Part shown: positions 1 through 7,298 of the stretch, one piece after another
Numbering within the stretch: position 1 is the first letter of the stretch
Layout: every line of letters starts with the position of its first letter
Translations under genes and position numbers: made by a program
The notes under the pieces: generated by a model
The model's input: the letters and a program-made list of their open reading frames with translations, nothing else
Told to the model about the DNA's origin: nothing
Database searches by the model: none
NCBI GenBank assembly: GCA_030598625.1
Contig: JAUVPO010000048.1
Coordinates: forward strand, 1 to 9,987
Direction of reading: 5' to 3'
DNA length: 9,987 nt
Source: Deferribacteres bacterium
GTDB lineage: Bacteria; Nitrospirota; Thermodesulfovibrionia; UBA6902

Positions 1-351
1 CATATTGATTTATTTGGATTAAGACATGTCAAAAACATGACTCCAAGGATAAATTATTGGCTATTTGGAATCTGCAGGTTATTGTCCTGAAGAAGGTCCT
101 TGGAAGAATTTTTTGGGTGAGGGGAAAAAAGCAAAACGAAAAATAGAATATAAAATCATTTTGATTATAGATCTTACGACATATTTTTTCAGTTGCCATA
201 TTCTTAATTCTATATTTTTTAAGCTAAAGAATTAACAACAAAGTTCCGATAATTATCCATAAGATTGAGGAGAGGGATAAACTTTTTTCAAAAAAACACT
301 TAATCCTGACTTTAAATTGGGACAGGAATCCCTTTTAAACAAAGGTCGATA
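1..351. other. AT-rich upstream region with no convincing gene
   Basis: This stretch is AT-rich and intergenic in character. Frame 1 is open from the window edge to a TGA at 88-90 and could be the last 29 codons of an upstream gene, but the peptide resembles no family I recognise, and an open run of that length is expected by chance fairly often. Beyond it I see only short, interrupted frames. The region holds a sigma-28-like promoter at 225-252 and, just before the first gene, a short GGGA/TCCC inverted repeat (near 320-333) that is too weak to call a terminator. A purine-rich GAGGAGAGGG tract near 266-276 looks like a ribosome binding site but is not followed by a suitable start codon. Confidence 0.6.
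225..252 (+). promoter_or_regulatory. Putative sigma-28 (FliA) promoter of the che operon
   Basis: TAAAG begins at 225 and TCCGATAA lies at 245-252, with 16 bases between TAAA and the octamer. The enterobacterial FliA consensus is TAAAGTTT-N11-GCCGATAA, so the -10 matches at 7 of 8 positions and the -35 core TAAAG matches; the spacer is one base longer. The same elements at the same spacing recur at 8376-8403, which supports a real local consensus. Transcription would start about 90 bases before the first gene of the locus. Flagellar sigma control of chemotaxis genes is well known; its use here is inferred from sequence alone. Confidence 0.6.
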
Positions 352-1773
352 ATGCATACGGCGAAACTTACAAAGTTAATAGAAGATATTGATCACACTG
401 ATGCCTCGAAAAGGAGAGCTGCTGCGGAAAATCTGGTGGAAGGTGATGAGAGGGCCGTTTATCCTTTGATAAAGGCGCTGCGGGATGAGAATTTCGGGGT
501 ACAAGACGCTGCAATGCACTCTCTCATGGAAATAAAAAGAGAGTCCACTGCGTATATGTTGCTGCCGCTGCTCCGGGAAGACGCCTTTTTGAGAAACACA
601 GCGCTCGCTATTATAAAAGAAATAGGTAAAGTTGCTGTTCCCCTTCTCACTATTCTCCTGAAAGACAAGGATGGGCATGTAAGAAAATTCGCTTTAGACC
701 TGATCTATGAAATCCAGTATTGTAATTATCCGGAAAAAATAGTCAAATTGCTCATGGAAGATCCAAATGCAAACGTTAGGGCAGCCGCTGCAAAGACTTT
801 AGGCATATTGCAGCATAAAGAAGCAGTGCCTCAACTCATAAATGCATTAAGGGATGAAGAGTGGGTATGCTTTTCCGCCCTTGAAGCCCTTACCGAATTA
901 AACGATGAGAGAGCTGTAGACTCTATAACTTCTCTTTTAAATAATCCGTCAGAAACAATCAGATATGCAGCCATAGAAACCCTCGGTAAAATCAGCTCTC
1001 CACAATCTCGTAAACCCATGATTGAACACTTATCAAAAGCCGATCTCCTGGAAAAAAAGGCGACCATTAAAAGCCTTATCCAGACAGGGACCGTCCCTTC
1101 TGTAGCGGGCATATCAGATGACCTTATAAACATGTTAAACGACGGTGAATGGGAAGAAAAAATTATAGCAATTAAAGGCCTGGTTCTTCTTAAAGAAAAA
1201 AGAGCAATCTATCATATGATTGATACAGCAGGCTCTTTTGATGTATCAGTCCCTGACAATGATGAAAAAGTATATATAATCAAACAGGCTGTCCAAAGCT
1301 TTGGCTGCAACGACTTACTCATCGATACTCTCAGCAACCAATCCCTGAGGTACAGGGGAAAGGCCATAGCCATAGACATAATGGGAGATTTAAGATGTAA
1401 AGAAGCAATCCCCATCCTCATAAAACTTCTCAATGACCAATACAGAGATGTTAAACGTTCGATCATAAAGTCCCTTGCCAAGATGGACGATGATAAAGCC
1501 AAAGAAACTCTCTTAAACTCTATCAATGATCCCGACAGTCATATCAGGAAGACAGCCGTGACTTCACTTGGTAAAATGGGTGAGATGTCCGCGTTTGAGC
1601 CCCTTAAGAATTTACTGCATAAAGAAAAGTACAATGATGTAATTGACGCGTTTATCAAGGCGCTCCTCACCATAAATTCCACCCTGTTTTTATCGCGCAT
1701 TAATGAATTCAATGAAAATATCCAGGATATTGCAGCAAGATACGCATCAGAGCGTGGTCCAGCGGGGGGTTAA
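352..1773 (+). CDS. HEAT-repeat protein of the chemotaxis operon
   Basis: The 473-residue product has no signal peptide or membrane segment and should be cytoplasmic. Nearly the whole length is built of helical repeats of about 30 residues of the HEAT / PBS-lyase-like type. The pattern is 'A-x-x-x-L-I-x-x-L-x-D' followed by 'V-R-x-x-A-x-x-x-L-G-x-I/M', for example around residues 34-61, 157-185, 355-378 and 385-412. HEAT solenoids bind partner proteins and have no catalysis of their own; the partner here is unknown. The stop TAA shares one base with the cheR ATG, so the two are probably co-translated, pointing to a role with CheR or the receptor array. The start ATG at 352 is supported by AAAGG at 341-345. 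HEAT-like proteins occur in some delta-type che clusters (Cpc7 of the Myxococcus Che7 system, from memory). Fold call is firm; function is inference. Confidence 0.9.
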   Translation: MHTAKLTKLIEDIDHTDASKRRAAAENLVEGDERAVYPLIKALRDENFGVQDAAMHSLMEIKRESTAYMLLPLLREDAFLRNTALAIIKEIGKVAVPLLTILLKDKDGHVRKFALDLIYEIQYCNYPEKIVKLLMEDPNANVRAAAAKTLGILQHKEAVPQLINALRDEEWVCFSALEALTELNDERAVDSITSLLNNPSETIRYAAIETLGKISSPQSRKPMIEHLSKADLLEKKATIKSLIQTGTVPSVAGISDDLINMLNDGEWEEKIIAIKGLVLLKEKRAIYHMIDTAGSFDVSVPDNDEKVYIIKQAVQSFGCNDLLIDTLSNQSLRYRGKAIAIDIMGDLRCKEAIPILIKLLNDQYRDVKRSIIKSLAKMDDDKAKETLLNSINDPDSHIRKTAVTSLGKMGEMSAFEPLKNLLHKEKYNDVIDAFIKALLTINSTLFLSRINEFNENIQDIAARYASERGPAGG

Positions 1774-2594
1774 TGAATATTTCTCTTGCTGATACAACAT
1801 TTACACATCTAAGAGACTATATTTATGAAAGAAGCGGTATCTATATATCGGACACGAAAAAATATCTCATTGAAACAAGGGTGGCAAGAATATTACAGGA
1901 AAACAAATTTAATAATTTTGAAGATTATTTTCAGTTTATCAAATATGGTTCCAATGGAAAGGATATTAGTAGACTCCTTGATGCCGTGACCACAAATGAG
2001 ACCTATTTTTTCAGGGAGATGGAGCAGTTTAATGTATTGACTTTCGGGATAGTGCCAAAGTTACTGGAACAAAAAAAAGACTTAAAAAATCTGAAGATAT
2101 GGTCTGCCGCATGCTCGACAGGTGAAGAGCCTTATACAATTTCAATGATGCTCATGGAGAAACTGAAACGACCGGAATACTTTGAAATATACGCATCAGA
2201 CATAAGCGAAAGGGCTTTAAGTTCTGCGAAAGAGGCTGTTTATAGCTCGTACTCAGTCAGAAACACACCGGACCCATATTTAATAAAATATTTTTCGACC
2301 AGCGAACAATCTTATGCCCTGGATTTTTCCGTTAAGAAAAATGTCAGATTCATGAATGTGAATCTTATGGATGAAAATAAAACGAGAGCATTTCGTGGAA
2401 TGGATATTATCTTTTGCCGCAACGTACTTATATATTTTGATAACAAGGCGAAACAGAAAGCTGTGGCAAATCTCTATAACAGTCTGAATCCCGGCGGCTA
2501 TTTGTTTGTAGGGACATCCGAAAGCCTTCATAATGTAACAAGGGCTTTCAGGCCGAATATTATGAATAAGGTAGTTGCGTATCAGAAGCTATGA
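1773..2594 (+). CDS. cheR: Chemotaxis protein methyltransferase CheR
   Basis: CheR transfers methyl groups from S-adenosylmethionine to glutamates of chemoreceptors, adapting the cell to background stimulus. The 273-residue length is normal. The N-terminal helical CheR domain covers about residues 1-75 and ends in the family motif TTNETYFFRE (73-82). The Rossmann methyltransferase domain follows, with the SAM-binding motif SAACSTGEEPY (111-121), an acidic ribose-contact region at ASDIS (141-145), FCRNVLIYFD (214-223) and GGYLFVGTSESL (241-252). The ATG overlaps the HEAT gene stop by one base, with a G-rich GCGGGGGG run just upstream serving as ribosome binding site. There are no TPR or other C-terminal additions. 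CheB, the opposing enzyme, is encoded at the far end of the same locus. No receptor gene is in the window, so the substrates lie elsewhere. Confidence 0.97.
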   Translation: MNISLADTTFTHLRDYIYERSGIYISDTKKYLIETRVARILQENKFNNFEDYFQFIKYGSNGKDISRLLDAVTTNETYFFREMEQFNVLTFGIVPKLLEQKKDLKNLKIWSAACSTGEEPYTISMMLMEKLKRPEYFEIYASDISERALSSAKEAVYSSYSVRNTPDPYLIKYFSTSEQSYALDFSVKKNVRFMNVNLMDENKTRAFRGMDIIFCRNVLIYFDNKAKQKAVANLYNSLNPGGYLFVGTSESLHNVTRAFRPNIMNKVVAYQKL

Positions 2595-2731
2595 AGACAA
2601 AAAAAATTCAGATAACCATAGAAAGAAAAGAACCAGATTATCACAATTTATCCGTATTTATCTTCAATCAATCTGTGGCTATAAGTGTCTTTCATATTGG
2701 AGGAGTATGTTATGAAAATTATGGTTGTTGA
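2591..2731 (+). CDS. Possible 46-residue ORF coupled to cheR
   Basis: An ATG at 2591 overlaps the cheR stop in an ATGA arrangement typical of translational coupling, and the frame stays open for 46 codons, ending at a TGA inside the start of cheY1. The first 16 residues (MKTKKIQITIERKEPD) are charged and look codable. The rest (about residues 19-38) is hydrophobic and aromatic, and the last residues overlap cheY1 in another frame. I recognise no family. Against it: no ribosome binding site of its own, small size and an end that runs into a confident gene. It could be a small protein, a decayed remnant of a longer gene in the 117-base cheR-cheY gap, or chance. Confidence 0.25.
   Translation: MKTKKIQITIERKEPDYHNLSVFIFNQSVAISVFHIGGVCYENYGC
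2699..2705 (+). promoter_or_regulatory. Ribosome binding site that sets the cheY1 start
   Basis: GGAGGAG lies 6 bases before the ATG at 2712. A longer in-frame GTG start at 2685 would add nine residues ahead of the MKIMVVDD strand, but it has no such site and would put this Shine-Dalgarno inside the gene. The ATG at 2712 also gives the usual CheY N-terminus. Confidence 0.85.
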
Positions 2732-3104
2732 TGATTGTAAAACAACAAGAAAACTTATCGGACACTATTTGAAATCAAGAGGGCATACGGTCGTATTCGC
2801 TGAAAATGGTCTTGATGCACTGGAAAAACTTGGAACAGACAGCGTAAGCATTATATTGACTGATATCAATATGCCGTACATGGACGGCCTGGAACTCCTG
2901 AATACCATTCGGGCAGATCCAGGCTTGACAAACATACCTGTCCTGATGATTACAACTGAAAACAACAGGGAGGAAAAAGAAAAGGCTTTAAATAGCGGAG
3001 CAAACGGATATCTGGTAAAACCGGTAACAGGAAACGTAATCGCTCAAAAAATAGAAACTATTTTAGAAACTATATTCCCGAAAGGAGGATTTTCAAATGC
3101 CTGA
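2712..3104 (+). CDS. Single-domain response regulator, divergent CheY-like
   Basis: This is a 130-residue stand-alone receiver domain with no output domain. The acidic pocket is D7/D8, the phospho-acceptor is D51 in LTDINMP, the switch threonine is T81, the aromatic switch is Y100 and the conserved lysine is K103 in YLVKP, so it should accept phosphate from CheA. It is less like E. coli CheY than the next gene: the segment after the switch threonine reads TENN instead of AEAE, and KPV replaces KPF after the lysine. Those positions belong to the FliM/CheZ-binding face in E. coli, so it may serve as a phosphate sink or signal to a different target. Its 3' end overlaps cheY2 by 8 bases and carries that gene's ribosome binding site, indicating coupled translation. 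Receiver assignment is certain; its specific role is inferred. Confidence 0.93.
   Translation: MKIMVVDDCKTTRKLIGHYLKSRGHTVVFAENGLDALEKLGTDSVSIILTDINMPYMDGLELLNTIRADPGLTNIPVLMITTENNREEKEKALNSGANGYLVKPVTGNVIAQKIETILETIFPKGGFSNA
3082..3089 (+). promoter_or_regulatory. Ribosome binding site of cheY2 inside cheY1
   Basis: AAGGAGGA lies 7 bases before the ATG at 3097 and is encoded within the last codons of the preceding receiver gene. It is among the strongest sites in the window and suggests efficient translation of the second CheY. Confidence 0.85.
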
Positions 3105-3486
3105 TTTAAACATGAAAATACTCGTTGTTGATGATTTTTCTACCATGAGAAGGATAATTAAGAACCTTCTAAAACAAATCGGTTATGTAAATATTGATGA
3201 GGCTGAAGATGGCGCCGATGCATATTCAAAAATAGAAAACGGAGGTTACGGTTTTATTATTTCTGACTGGAATATGCCTAATATGGACGGGCTTGAACTT
3301 CTAGGTAAAATACGGAGCAACGATGAATTAAAACATTTGCCTCTCCTGATGGTTACAGCGGAAGCGGAAAAGGAAAAAGTTATTTCGGCCATTCAGGCAG
3401 GTGTCAATAATTATATTGTCAAACCTTTTACAGCAGAAATTTTAAAAGAGAAAATGGACAAGGTATTTGAGACTATAGGGAAATAA
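3097..3486 (+). CDS. cheY: Chemotaxis response regulator CheY (motor output)
   Basis: CheY carries the signal from CheA to the flagellar switch protein FliM. This 129-residue protein follows E. coli CheY closely and even shares its numbering: D12, D13, phospho-acceptor D57 in SDWNMPNMDGLELL, T87 in LLMVTAEAEKEK, Y106 and K109 in YIVKPFT. The residues A90, K92, Y106, V108 and F111, which in E. coli form the FliM, CheA and CheZ contact surface, are all kept. It is therefore the best candidate for the motor-binding CheY and for the substrate of the CheZ domain encoded downstream. The start overlaps the previous receiver gene by 8 bases. cheA follows after 53 bases. Confidence 0.96.
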   Translation: MPDLNMKILVVDDFSTMRRIIKNLLKQIGYVNIDEAEDGADAYSKIENGGYGFIISDWNMPNMDGLELLGKIRSNDELKHLPLLMVTAEAEKEKVISAIQAGVNNYIVKPFTAEILKEKMDKVFETIGK

Positions 3487-3539
3487 TTTGTGATAACGGG
3501 AATATGAGATATAGATAGTTCAGTTAATGGAGACAAAAA

Positions 3540-5396
3540 ATGCCGGATGAGATGGAAGAAATCATATCCGAGTTTATAACAGAAGCTGTAGAATCCCTTG
3601 ACAAGATAGAACCTTTATTTGTTGAGCTTGAGCAAAAAGGGCAGGACCAGGACATGCTTAACGATATATTCAGGTCCATGCATACCATCAAGGGAGCAGC
3701 AGGATTCCTGGGATTTCAGCCTATTGTGGACCTGGCACATTCAGCGGAAAATATAATGAAAAAGCTCAGGGACGGAGAAATCCCCCTCAACAAACAATTA
3801 ATGGATGCACTACTCAAGTCTGTCGATATGCTGAGATCGCTCCTGGAGCAATTAAAAGAAAAGGGCAGCGTAGAAGAGGATGTATCTCTTTTGGTGAAGG
3901 AATTAGAGACTGCTTTAAGCGCCTCTATTTTAGTAGAAAACAATGTTGAAGATGCACCGTCATCAGCAAAATCGGTTATGCCGGCTGAGCAAGAAACAAA
4001 AACATCTGACTTGGCAGAAAACTCCACACCAGTGACAGCCGGAGAAAAACACGAACATTCGCGGATAAGCGCTGAGGAACCGAAAAAAACTCCCGAAACT
4101 GTTCAGACAACTGAAAGCGCTATTAAGCAAGCTCAAACTTCCAGTGATGCCGCGCTGCAGTCAAAAGAAGTTGAATCAGGCCAGAAAACAAAAGAGACCG
4201 CTCTAAATTTAAGGGTGGATGTCAGCAGGATCGACAAGGTCATGGACCTTACAGGCGAAGTGGTCCTGATAAGAAACAGGCTGTTGAATATATCAACCAG
4301 CTATCAACAAAAATATGGCCGTGACCGTTATACGGAGACACTGATGGAGACAGTCTCATTTTTTAACCGTGTAACATCGGATTTACAGGTTGCCGTCATG
4401 AAAATGCGGATGCAGCCTATTAAAAAGGTGTTCACTAAATTCCAGAGGCTCGTAAGGGACATTTCCGCATCCGTCAATAAAGAAGTTGAACTACAGATTT
4501 TCGGGGAAGGCACCGAGGTTGACAAGTCAGTGATAGAACATATAGGGGACCCAATGACCCATATATTAAGGAACTCTATTGACCACGGCCTTGAAACTAC
4601 AGACGAACGGATTGCCAAAGGCAAGCCGCCTAAAGGCAGGGTTGTCATAAACACATATCAAAAAGGCAACCAGATAATTATCGAGGTTACAGATGACGGA
4701 AAAGGCATTGATATAGACAAGTTGAAGAAAAAAGCAGTTGAAAAAGGTCTGTTAACCGAAGATGAAACCCTTAGCATGTCTGACGAAGCCGCCACAAATA
4801 TAATATTTATGCCCGGTTTTTCTACCATGGAAACCGCTACAGAACTCAGCGGTCGCGGAGTAGGCATGGACGTTGTAAAAACCAACATATCACTCTTAAA
4901 CGGATACATTGATATATTAACTCAAAAAGATACAGGAACAACTTTTAAAATATGTATACCTTTAACACTGGCCATAATTCAGGCATTGATGGTAGAGGAT
5001 TCCGGAACCAGATATGCCATACCTCTTACTCCCATAGAGGAGACCCTGAAGGTTTCAAAACAGGAGATAGACAATATTACAGGGCAAGATGTGATAGTCA
5101 TTCGTGACAGGGTCTGCCCTGTCTTTGAACTAAGTAGCCTGCTCGGAACAGACTTTAATGGAAAAGTTGAAAGTGATTCCAAATACTTAATAGTCTTTTC
5201 CACGGGTGATAAGAGATTCTGTGTAACAGTTGACAGACTACTGGGACAAGAGGAGATTGTTATAAAAACACTTGACGGAATGGACACAGCGGCTTCATAT
5301 GTCATGGGAGCGACCATAACAGGTGAAGGGAAAGTCGTTCTCATACTCGATGTTACGGGGATATCAAGGAATTACCTTGATATAGTGAAGGTATAA
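3540..5396 (+). CDS. cheA: Chemotaxis sensor histidine kinase CheA
   Basis: CheA autophosphorylates under receptor control and passes phosphate to CheY and CheB. Domains in the 618 residues: P1 Hpt at about 1-125 with phospho-histidine H48 in MHTIKGAAGFLGF; a low-complexity Glu/Ser/Thr/Lys-rich linker at about 130-222; P3 dimerisation helices from LRVDVSRIDKVMDLTGEVV (224 on) to about 310; the P4 ATPase with N box HILRNSIDHG (341-350), G1 DDGKGI (385-390), F box FMPGFST (423-429) and G2 GRGVGMD (438-444); and a P5 CheW-like domain at about 480-613. All catalytic motifs are intact. What is missing is a recognisable P2 domain, the CheY/CheB docking module of E. coli CheA; the linker is too polar and repetitive to be that fold. 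The start ATG has GGAG at 3529-3532 about 7 bases upstream. Confidence 0.97.
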   Translation: MPDEMEEIISEFITEAVESLDKIEPLFVELEQKGQDQDMLNDIFRSMHTIKGAAGFLGFQPIVDLAHSAENIMKKLRDGEIPLNKQLMDALLKSVDMLRSLLEQLKEKGSVEEDVSLLVKELETALSASILVENNVEDAPSSAKSVMPAEQETKTSDLAENSTPVTAGEKHEHSRISAEEPKKTPETVQTTESAIKQAQTSSDAALQSKEVESGQKTKETALNLRVDVSRIDKVMDLTGEVVLIRNRLLNISTSYQQKYGRDRYTETLMETVSFFNRVTSDLQVAVMKMRMQPIKKVFTKFQRLVRDISASVNKEVELQIFGEGTEVDKSVIEHIGDPMTHILRNSIDHGLETTDERIAKGKPPKGRVVINTYQKGNQIIIEVTDDGKGIDIDKLKKKAVEKGLLTEDETLSMSDEAATNIIFMPGFSTMETATELSGRGVGMDVVKTNISLLNGYIDILTQKDTGTTFKICIPLTLAIIQALMVEDSGTRYAIPLTPIEETLKVSKQEIDNITGQDVIVIRDRVCPVFELSSLLGTDFNGKVESDSKYLIVFSTGDKRFCVTVDRLLGQEEIVIKTLDGMDTAASYVMGATITGEGKVVLILDVTGISRNYLDIVKV

Positions 5397-5513
5397 AAAA
5401 GAAGAAATCTTGCTAAATCATTTAATTATGAAAAGATCGTTTAGATTACAATTTATGAAATCACGCATCAACCTGATTATATATAACAGGAAAGCCATTG
5501 ATTTTCTATAAAC

Positions 5514-5521
5514 AAGGAGGG
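5514..5521 (+). promoter_or_regulatory. Strong ribosome binding site supporting a GTG start
   Basis: AAGGAGGG ends four bases before the GTG at 5526. The first in-frame ATG would be 42 bases further on and would cut off the first beta strand of the CheW domain, so the GTG is the better start. Confidence 0.85.
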
Positions 5522-5525
5522 CCCA

Positions 5526-6752
5526 GTGCAACAGTACATAGGATTTAACATCGAATCAAATGAATATATGATTCCCATTTTGAAGGTCAGCGAAATAACC
5601 ATTATGCCCGCTATAACTATACTGCCTCAATTGCCTGCATACGTGAGGGGAATTACAAATATTAGGGGGACTATTATGCCAATAATAAGTCTCAAGACCC
5701 TTTTAAGTTCAGGTAATGACGAAGATCTCGGCACTGCAATAATTGTTATTTCTAACGAAAAAATCACATTCGGCATTATTGTGGATGCAATTACAGGTGT
5801 CGTCAAGGTAAACAAATCTGATATAGCGCCCCCCGAGAAGTTTGCAGATGGCAACACGGATTGCATAGAAGGCATTGCAAAACTCAGCAACAAACTTATA
5901 CTTCTGCTTAATACTGATAAACTCCTTCCGTTCAACGATGTAAAACTGATCGAAGAAACCGTGATGAATATTGAATCGTCTGATAATGGAAAGGATATGG
6001 AAGTTAAAACAGAATCGAAAACCTCCGGTGGTAAAATCACTGATGAGACACTAAATAATGCAAAGGAATTCCTTGACAATAAACTCGATAAAAATGATCC
6101 CAAGCACAACATATTTGAAATGATGCTGAATTTTATGGATGTATTATCGTCCGGTAAATACCAGCAGGCTGAAAATATTGCAAAAGAGTTAGTCGATGCA
6201 ACGGACAGCGATCTCTTCAGGGAAGTCGGGAAGATAACGAGAAAACTTCATGATTCACTTGCAGCTTTTAAAGAGACTATAGACACTAGACTTGAAAGGC
6301 TTTCCAATCAGGATGTCCCTAATGTTGTTGATAAACTCCATTTTGTGATCTCAAAAACAGAAGACGCCACTAACAAGACAGTCGAAGTCATAGAAAGATA
6401 TTTTGAAGAATCCAACGAGCTTTTAAAGAATATTGAAAGCATAAAAGGCCATGAAGAGAACGTAAATTATCTCAGGTCTTTCAGGGATTCCATGGATGAT
6501 GGAATGACGGTCATTCTAACCTCACAGCAGTTTCAGGACATTACAAGCCAGACCATTGTGAAGGTCATTGAACTCGTAAATAATGTTGAAACCGAGTTGT
6601 TGAGATTAATCACCCAATTCGGCATGCCAATCAAAACCGGACCCGGAAAATTTAGGGATGAGTTCGGTCCAGATCAGGATATAACACCCAAACGCGTTGA
6701 AAAAGTTACACAGTCCGACGTTGAATCGCTTTTAAATGAATTCGGTTTTTAA
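5526..6752 (+). CDS. CheW-CheZ fusion: array adaptor joined to CheY phosphatase
   Basis: The 408-residue product joins two chemotaxis proteins. Residues 1 to about 140 are a CheW domain, with strand motifs and the conserved arginine region ITNIRGTIMPIISL (43-56, R47; compare NLRG in ordinary CheW). A polar linker runs over about 145-190. Residues about 190-408 resemble CheZ: long amphipathic helices, the helix-turn region FREVGKITRKLHDSL (231-245), the catalytic signature QQFQDITSQTI (334-344) and a C-terminal tail QSDVESLLNEFGF (396-408). In E. coli CheZ the signature QDLTGQ supplies D143 and Q147, the latter inserted into the CheY active site, and the tail DQVDDLLDSLGF binds CheY. D338, Q342 and the tail are all conserved here. 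The expected role is CheY-P dephosphorylation tethered to the receptor-CheA array. It begins with GTG, 129 bases after cheA, and cheW follows after 24 bases. Domain calls are strong; array location is inference. Confidence 0.93.
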   Translation: MQQYIGFNIESNEYMIPILKVSEITIMPAITILPQLPAYVRGITNIRGTIMPIISLKTLLSSGNDEDLGTAIIVISNEKITFGIIVDAITGVVKVNKSDIAPPEKFADGNTDCIEGIAKLSNKLILLLNTDKLLPFNDVKLIEETVMNIESSDNGKDMEVKTESKTSGGKITDETLNNAKEFLDNKLDKNDPKHNIFEMMLNFMDVLSSGKYQQAENIAKELVDATDSDLFREVGKITRKLHDSLAAFKETIDTRLERLSNQDVPNVVDKLHFVISKTEDATNKTVEVIERYFEESNELLKNIESIKGHEENVNYLRSFRDSMDDGMTVILTSQQFQDITSQTIVKVIELVNNVETELLRLITQFGMPIKTGPGKFRDEFGPDQDITPKRVEKVTQSDVESLLNEFGF

Positions 6753-6776
6753 TTGTCTATTTTTCAGGAGGAATAA

Positions 6777-7229
6777 ATGGAAACTTCAGCTGTGGAAGAA
6801 CAAGTATTGCAGTTAGTTACATTCTCCCTCAAAGGGGAAGAATACGCTGTGGATATCCTGAGTGTACAGGAAATAAACAGGATAACCGAAATCACAAAGG
6901 TACCGAAATCACCGCACTATGTCGAAGGTGTAATCAACCTGAGGGGCAGGGTTATGCCCGCCATAAATCTCAGAAAGAAATTCGGATTTGAAGAAAAGGC
7001 CATAGATGAAACCTCAAGGGTAATAATAATAGATAAAGAGGGAATAACAAGCGGCCTTATAGTAGATTCCGTATCAGAAGTATTAAGAATTCCTTCAAAT
7101 ATCGTGGAGCCTCCGCCAATTACATCAGAGATGAACTGCAAGTACATAAAAGGCATAGCAAAACTGGAAAACAAGCTCATCATACTCATTGATATCGATA
7201 ATTTGATGGAAAAGACATTACACCTTTAA
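6777..7229 (+). CDS. cheW: Chemotaxis coupling protein CheW
   Basis: CheW links chemoreceptors to CheA P5 and builds the hexagonal array. The 150-residue protein is a single CheW domain of usual length: LVTFSLKGEEYAVDILSVQE (13-32) is the first strand block, GVINLRGRVMPAINLR (51-66) carries the conserved receptor/kinase-contact arginine R56, and CKYIKGIAKLENKLIILIDID (121-141) forms the closing strands. AGGAGG at 6766-6771 precedes the ATG by 5 bases. It is similar in layout to the CheW half of the preceding fusion gene (GIAKL-NKL, LRG/IRG and PPP/PPE landmarks align), so the pair probably arose by duplication, with CheZ joined to one copy. This one is the likely main coupling protein because its motif is closest to canonical. 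Confidence 0.96.
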   Translation: METSAVEEQVLQLVTFSLKGEEYAVDILSVQEINRITEITKVPKSPHYVEGVINLRGRVMPAINLRKKFGFEEKAIDETSRVIIIDKEGITSGLIVDSVSEVLRIPSNIVEPPPITSEMNCKYIKGIAKLENKLIILIDIDNLMEKTLHL

Positions 7230-7298
7230 TACTTAAAAAAAGTTGATATTATTAGTTCCGTTTTAAGATTTAAATACATTATTTAGAAAAGGTTTAAA

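Noticed and set aside
1..90. Frame 1 open from the window edge to a TGA, possible tail of an upstream gene
   Set aside because: Only 29 codons, no recognisable family, and open frames this short are common by chance.
316..338. GGGA-loop-TCCC followed by TTTT, terminator-like, just before the HEAT gene
   Set aside because: The stem is only four pairs with mismatches beyond it; it lies in the leader of the operon rather than after a gene.
345..352. GTCGATAA, similar to a sigma-28 -10 element
   Set aside because: It overlaps the start codon of the HEAT gene and has no TAAA at the right distance upstream.
5397..5525. Possible promoter in the 129-base gap between cheA and the fusion gene
   Set aside because: AT-rich, but I find no TAAAG/CCGATAA pair, no good sigma-54 GG-N10-GC match and no well-spaced sigma-70 hexamers.
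5627..6112. 161-codon minus-strand ORF inside the CheW-CheZ gene
   Set aside because: It is an antisense shadow of a confident gene, with a serine/leucine/isoleucine-rich composition typical of such shadows.
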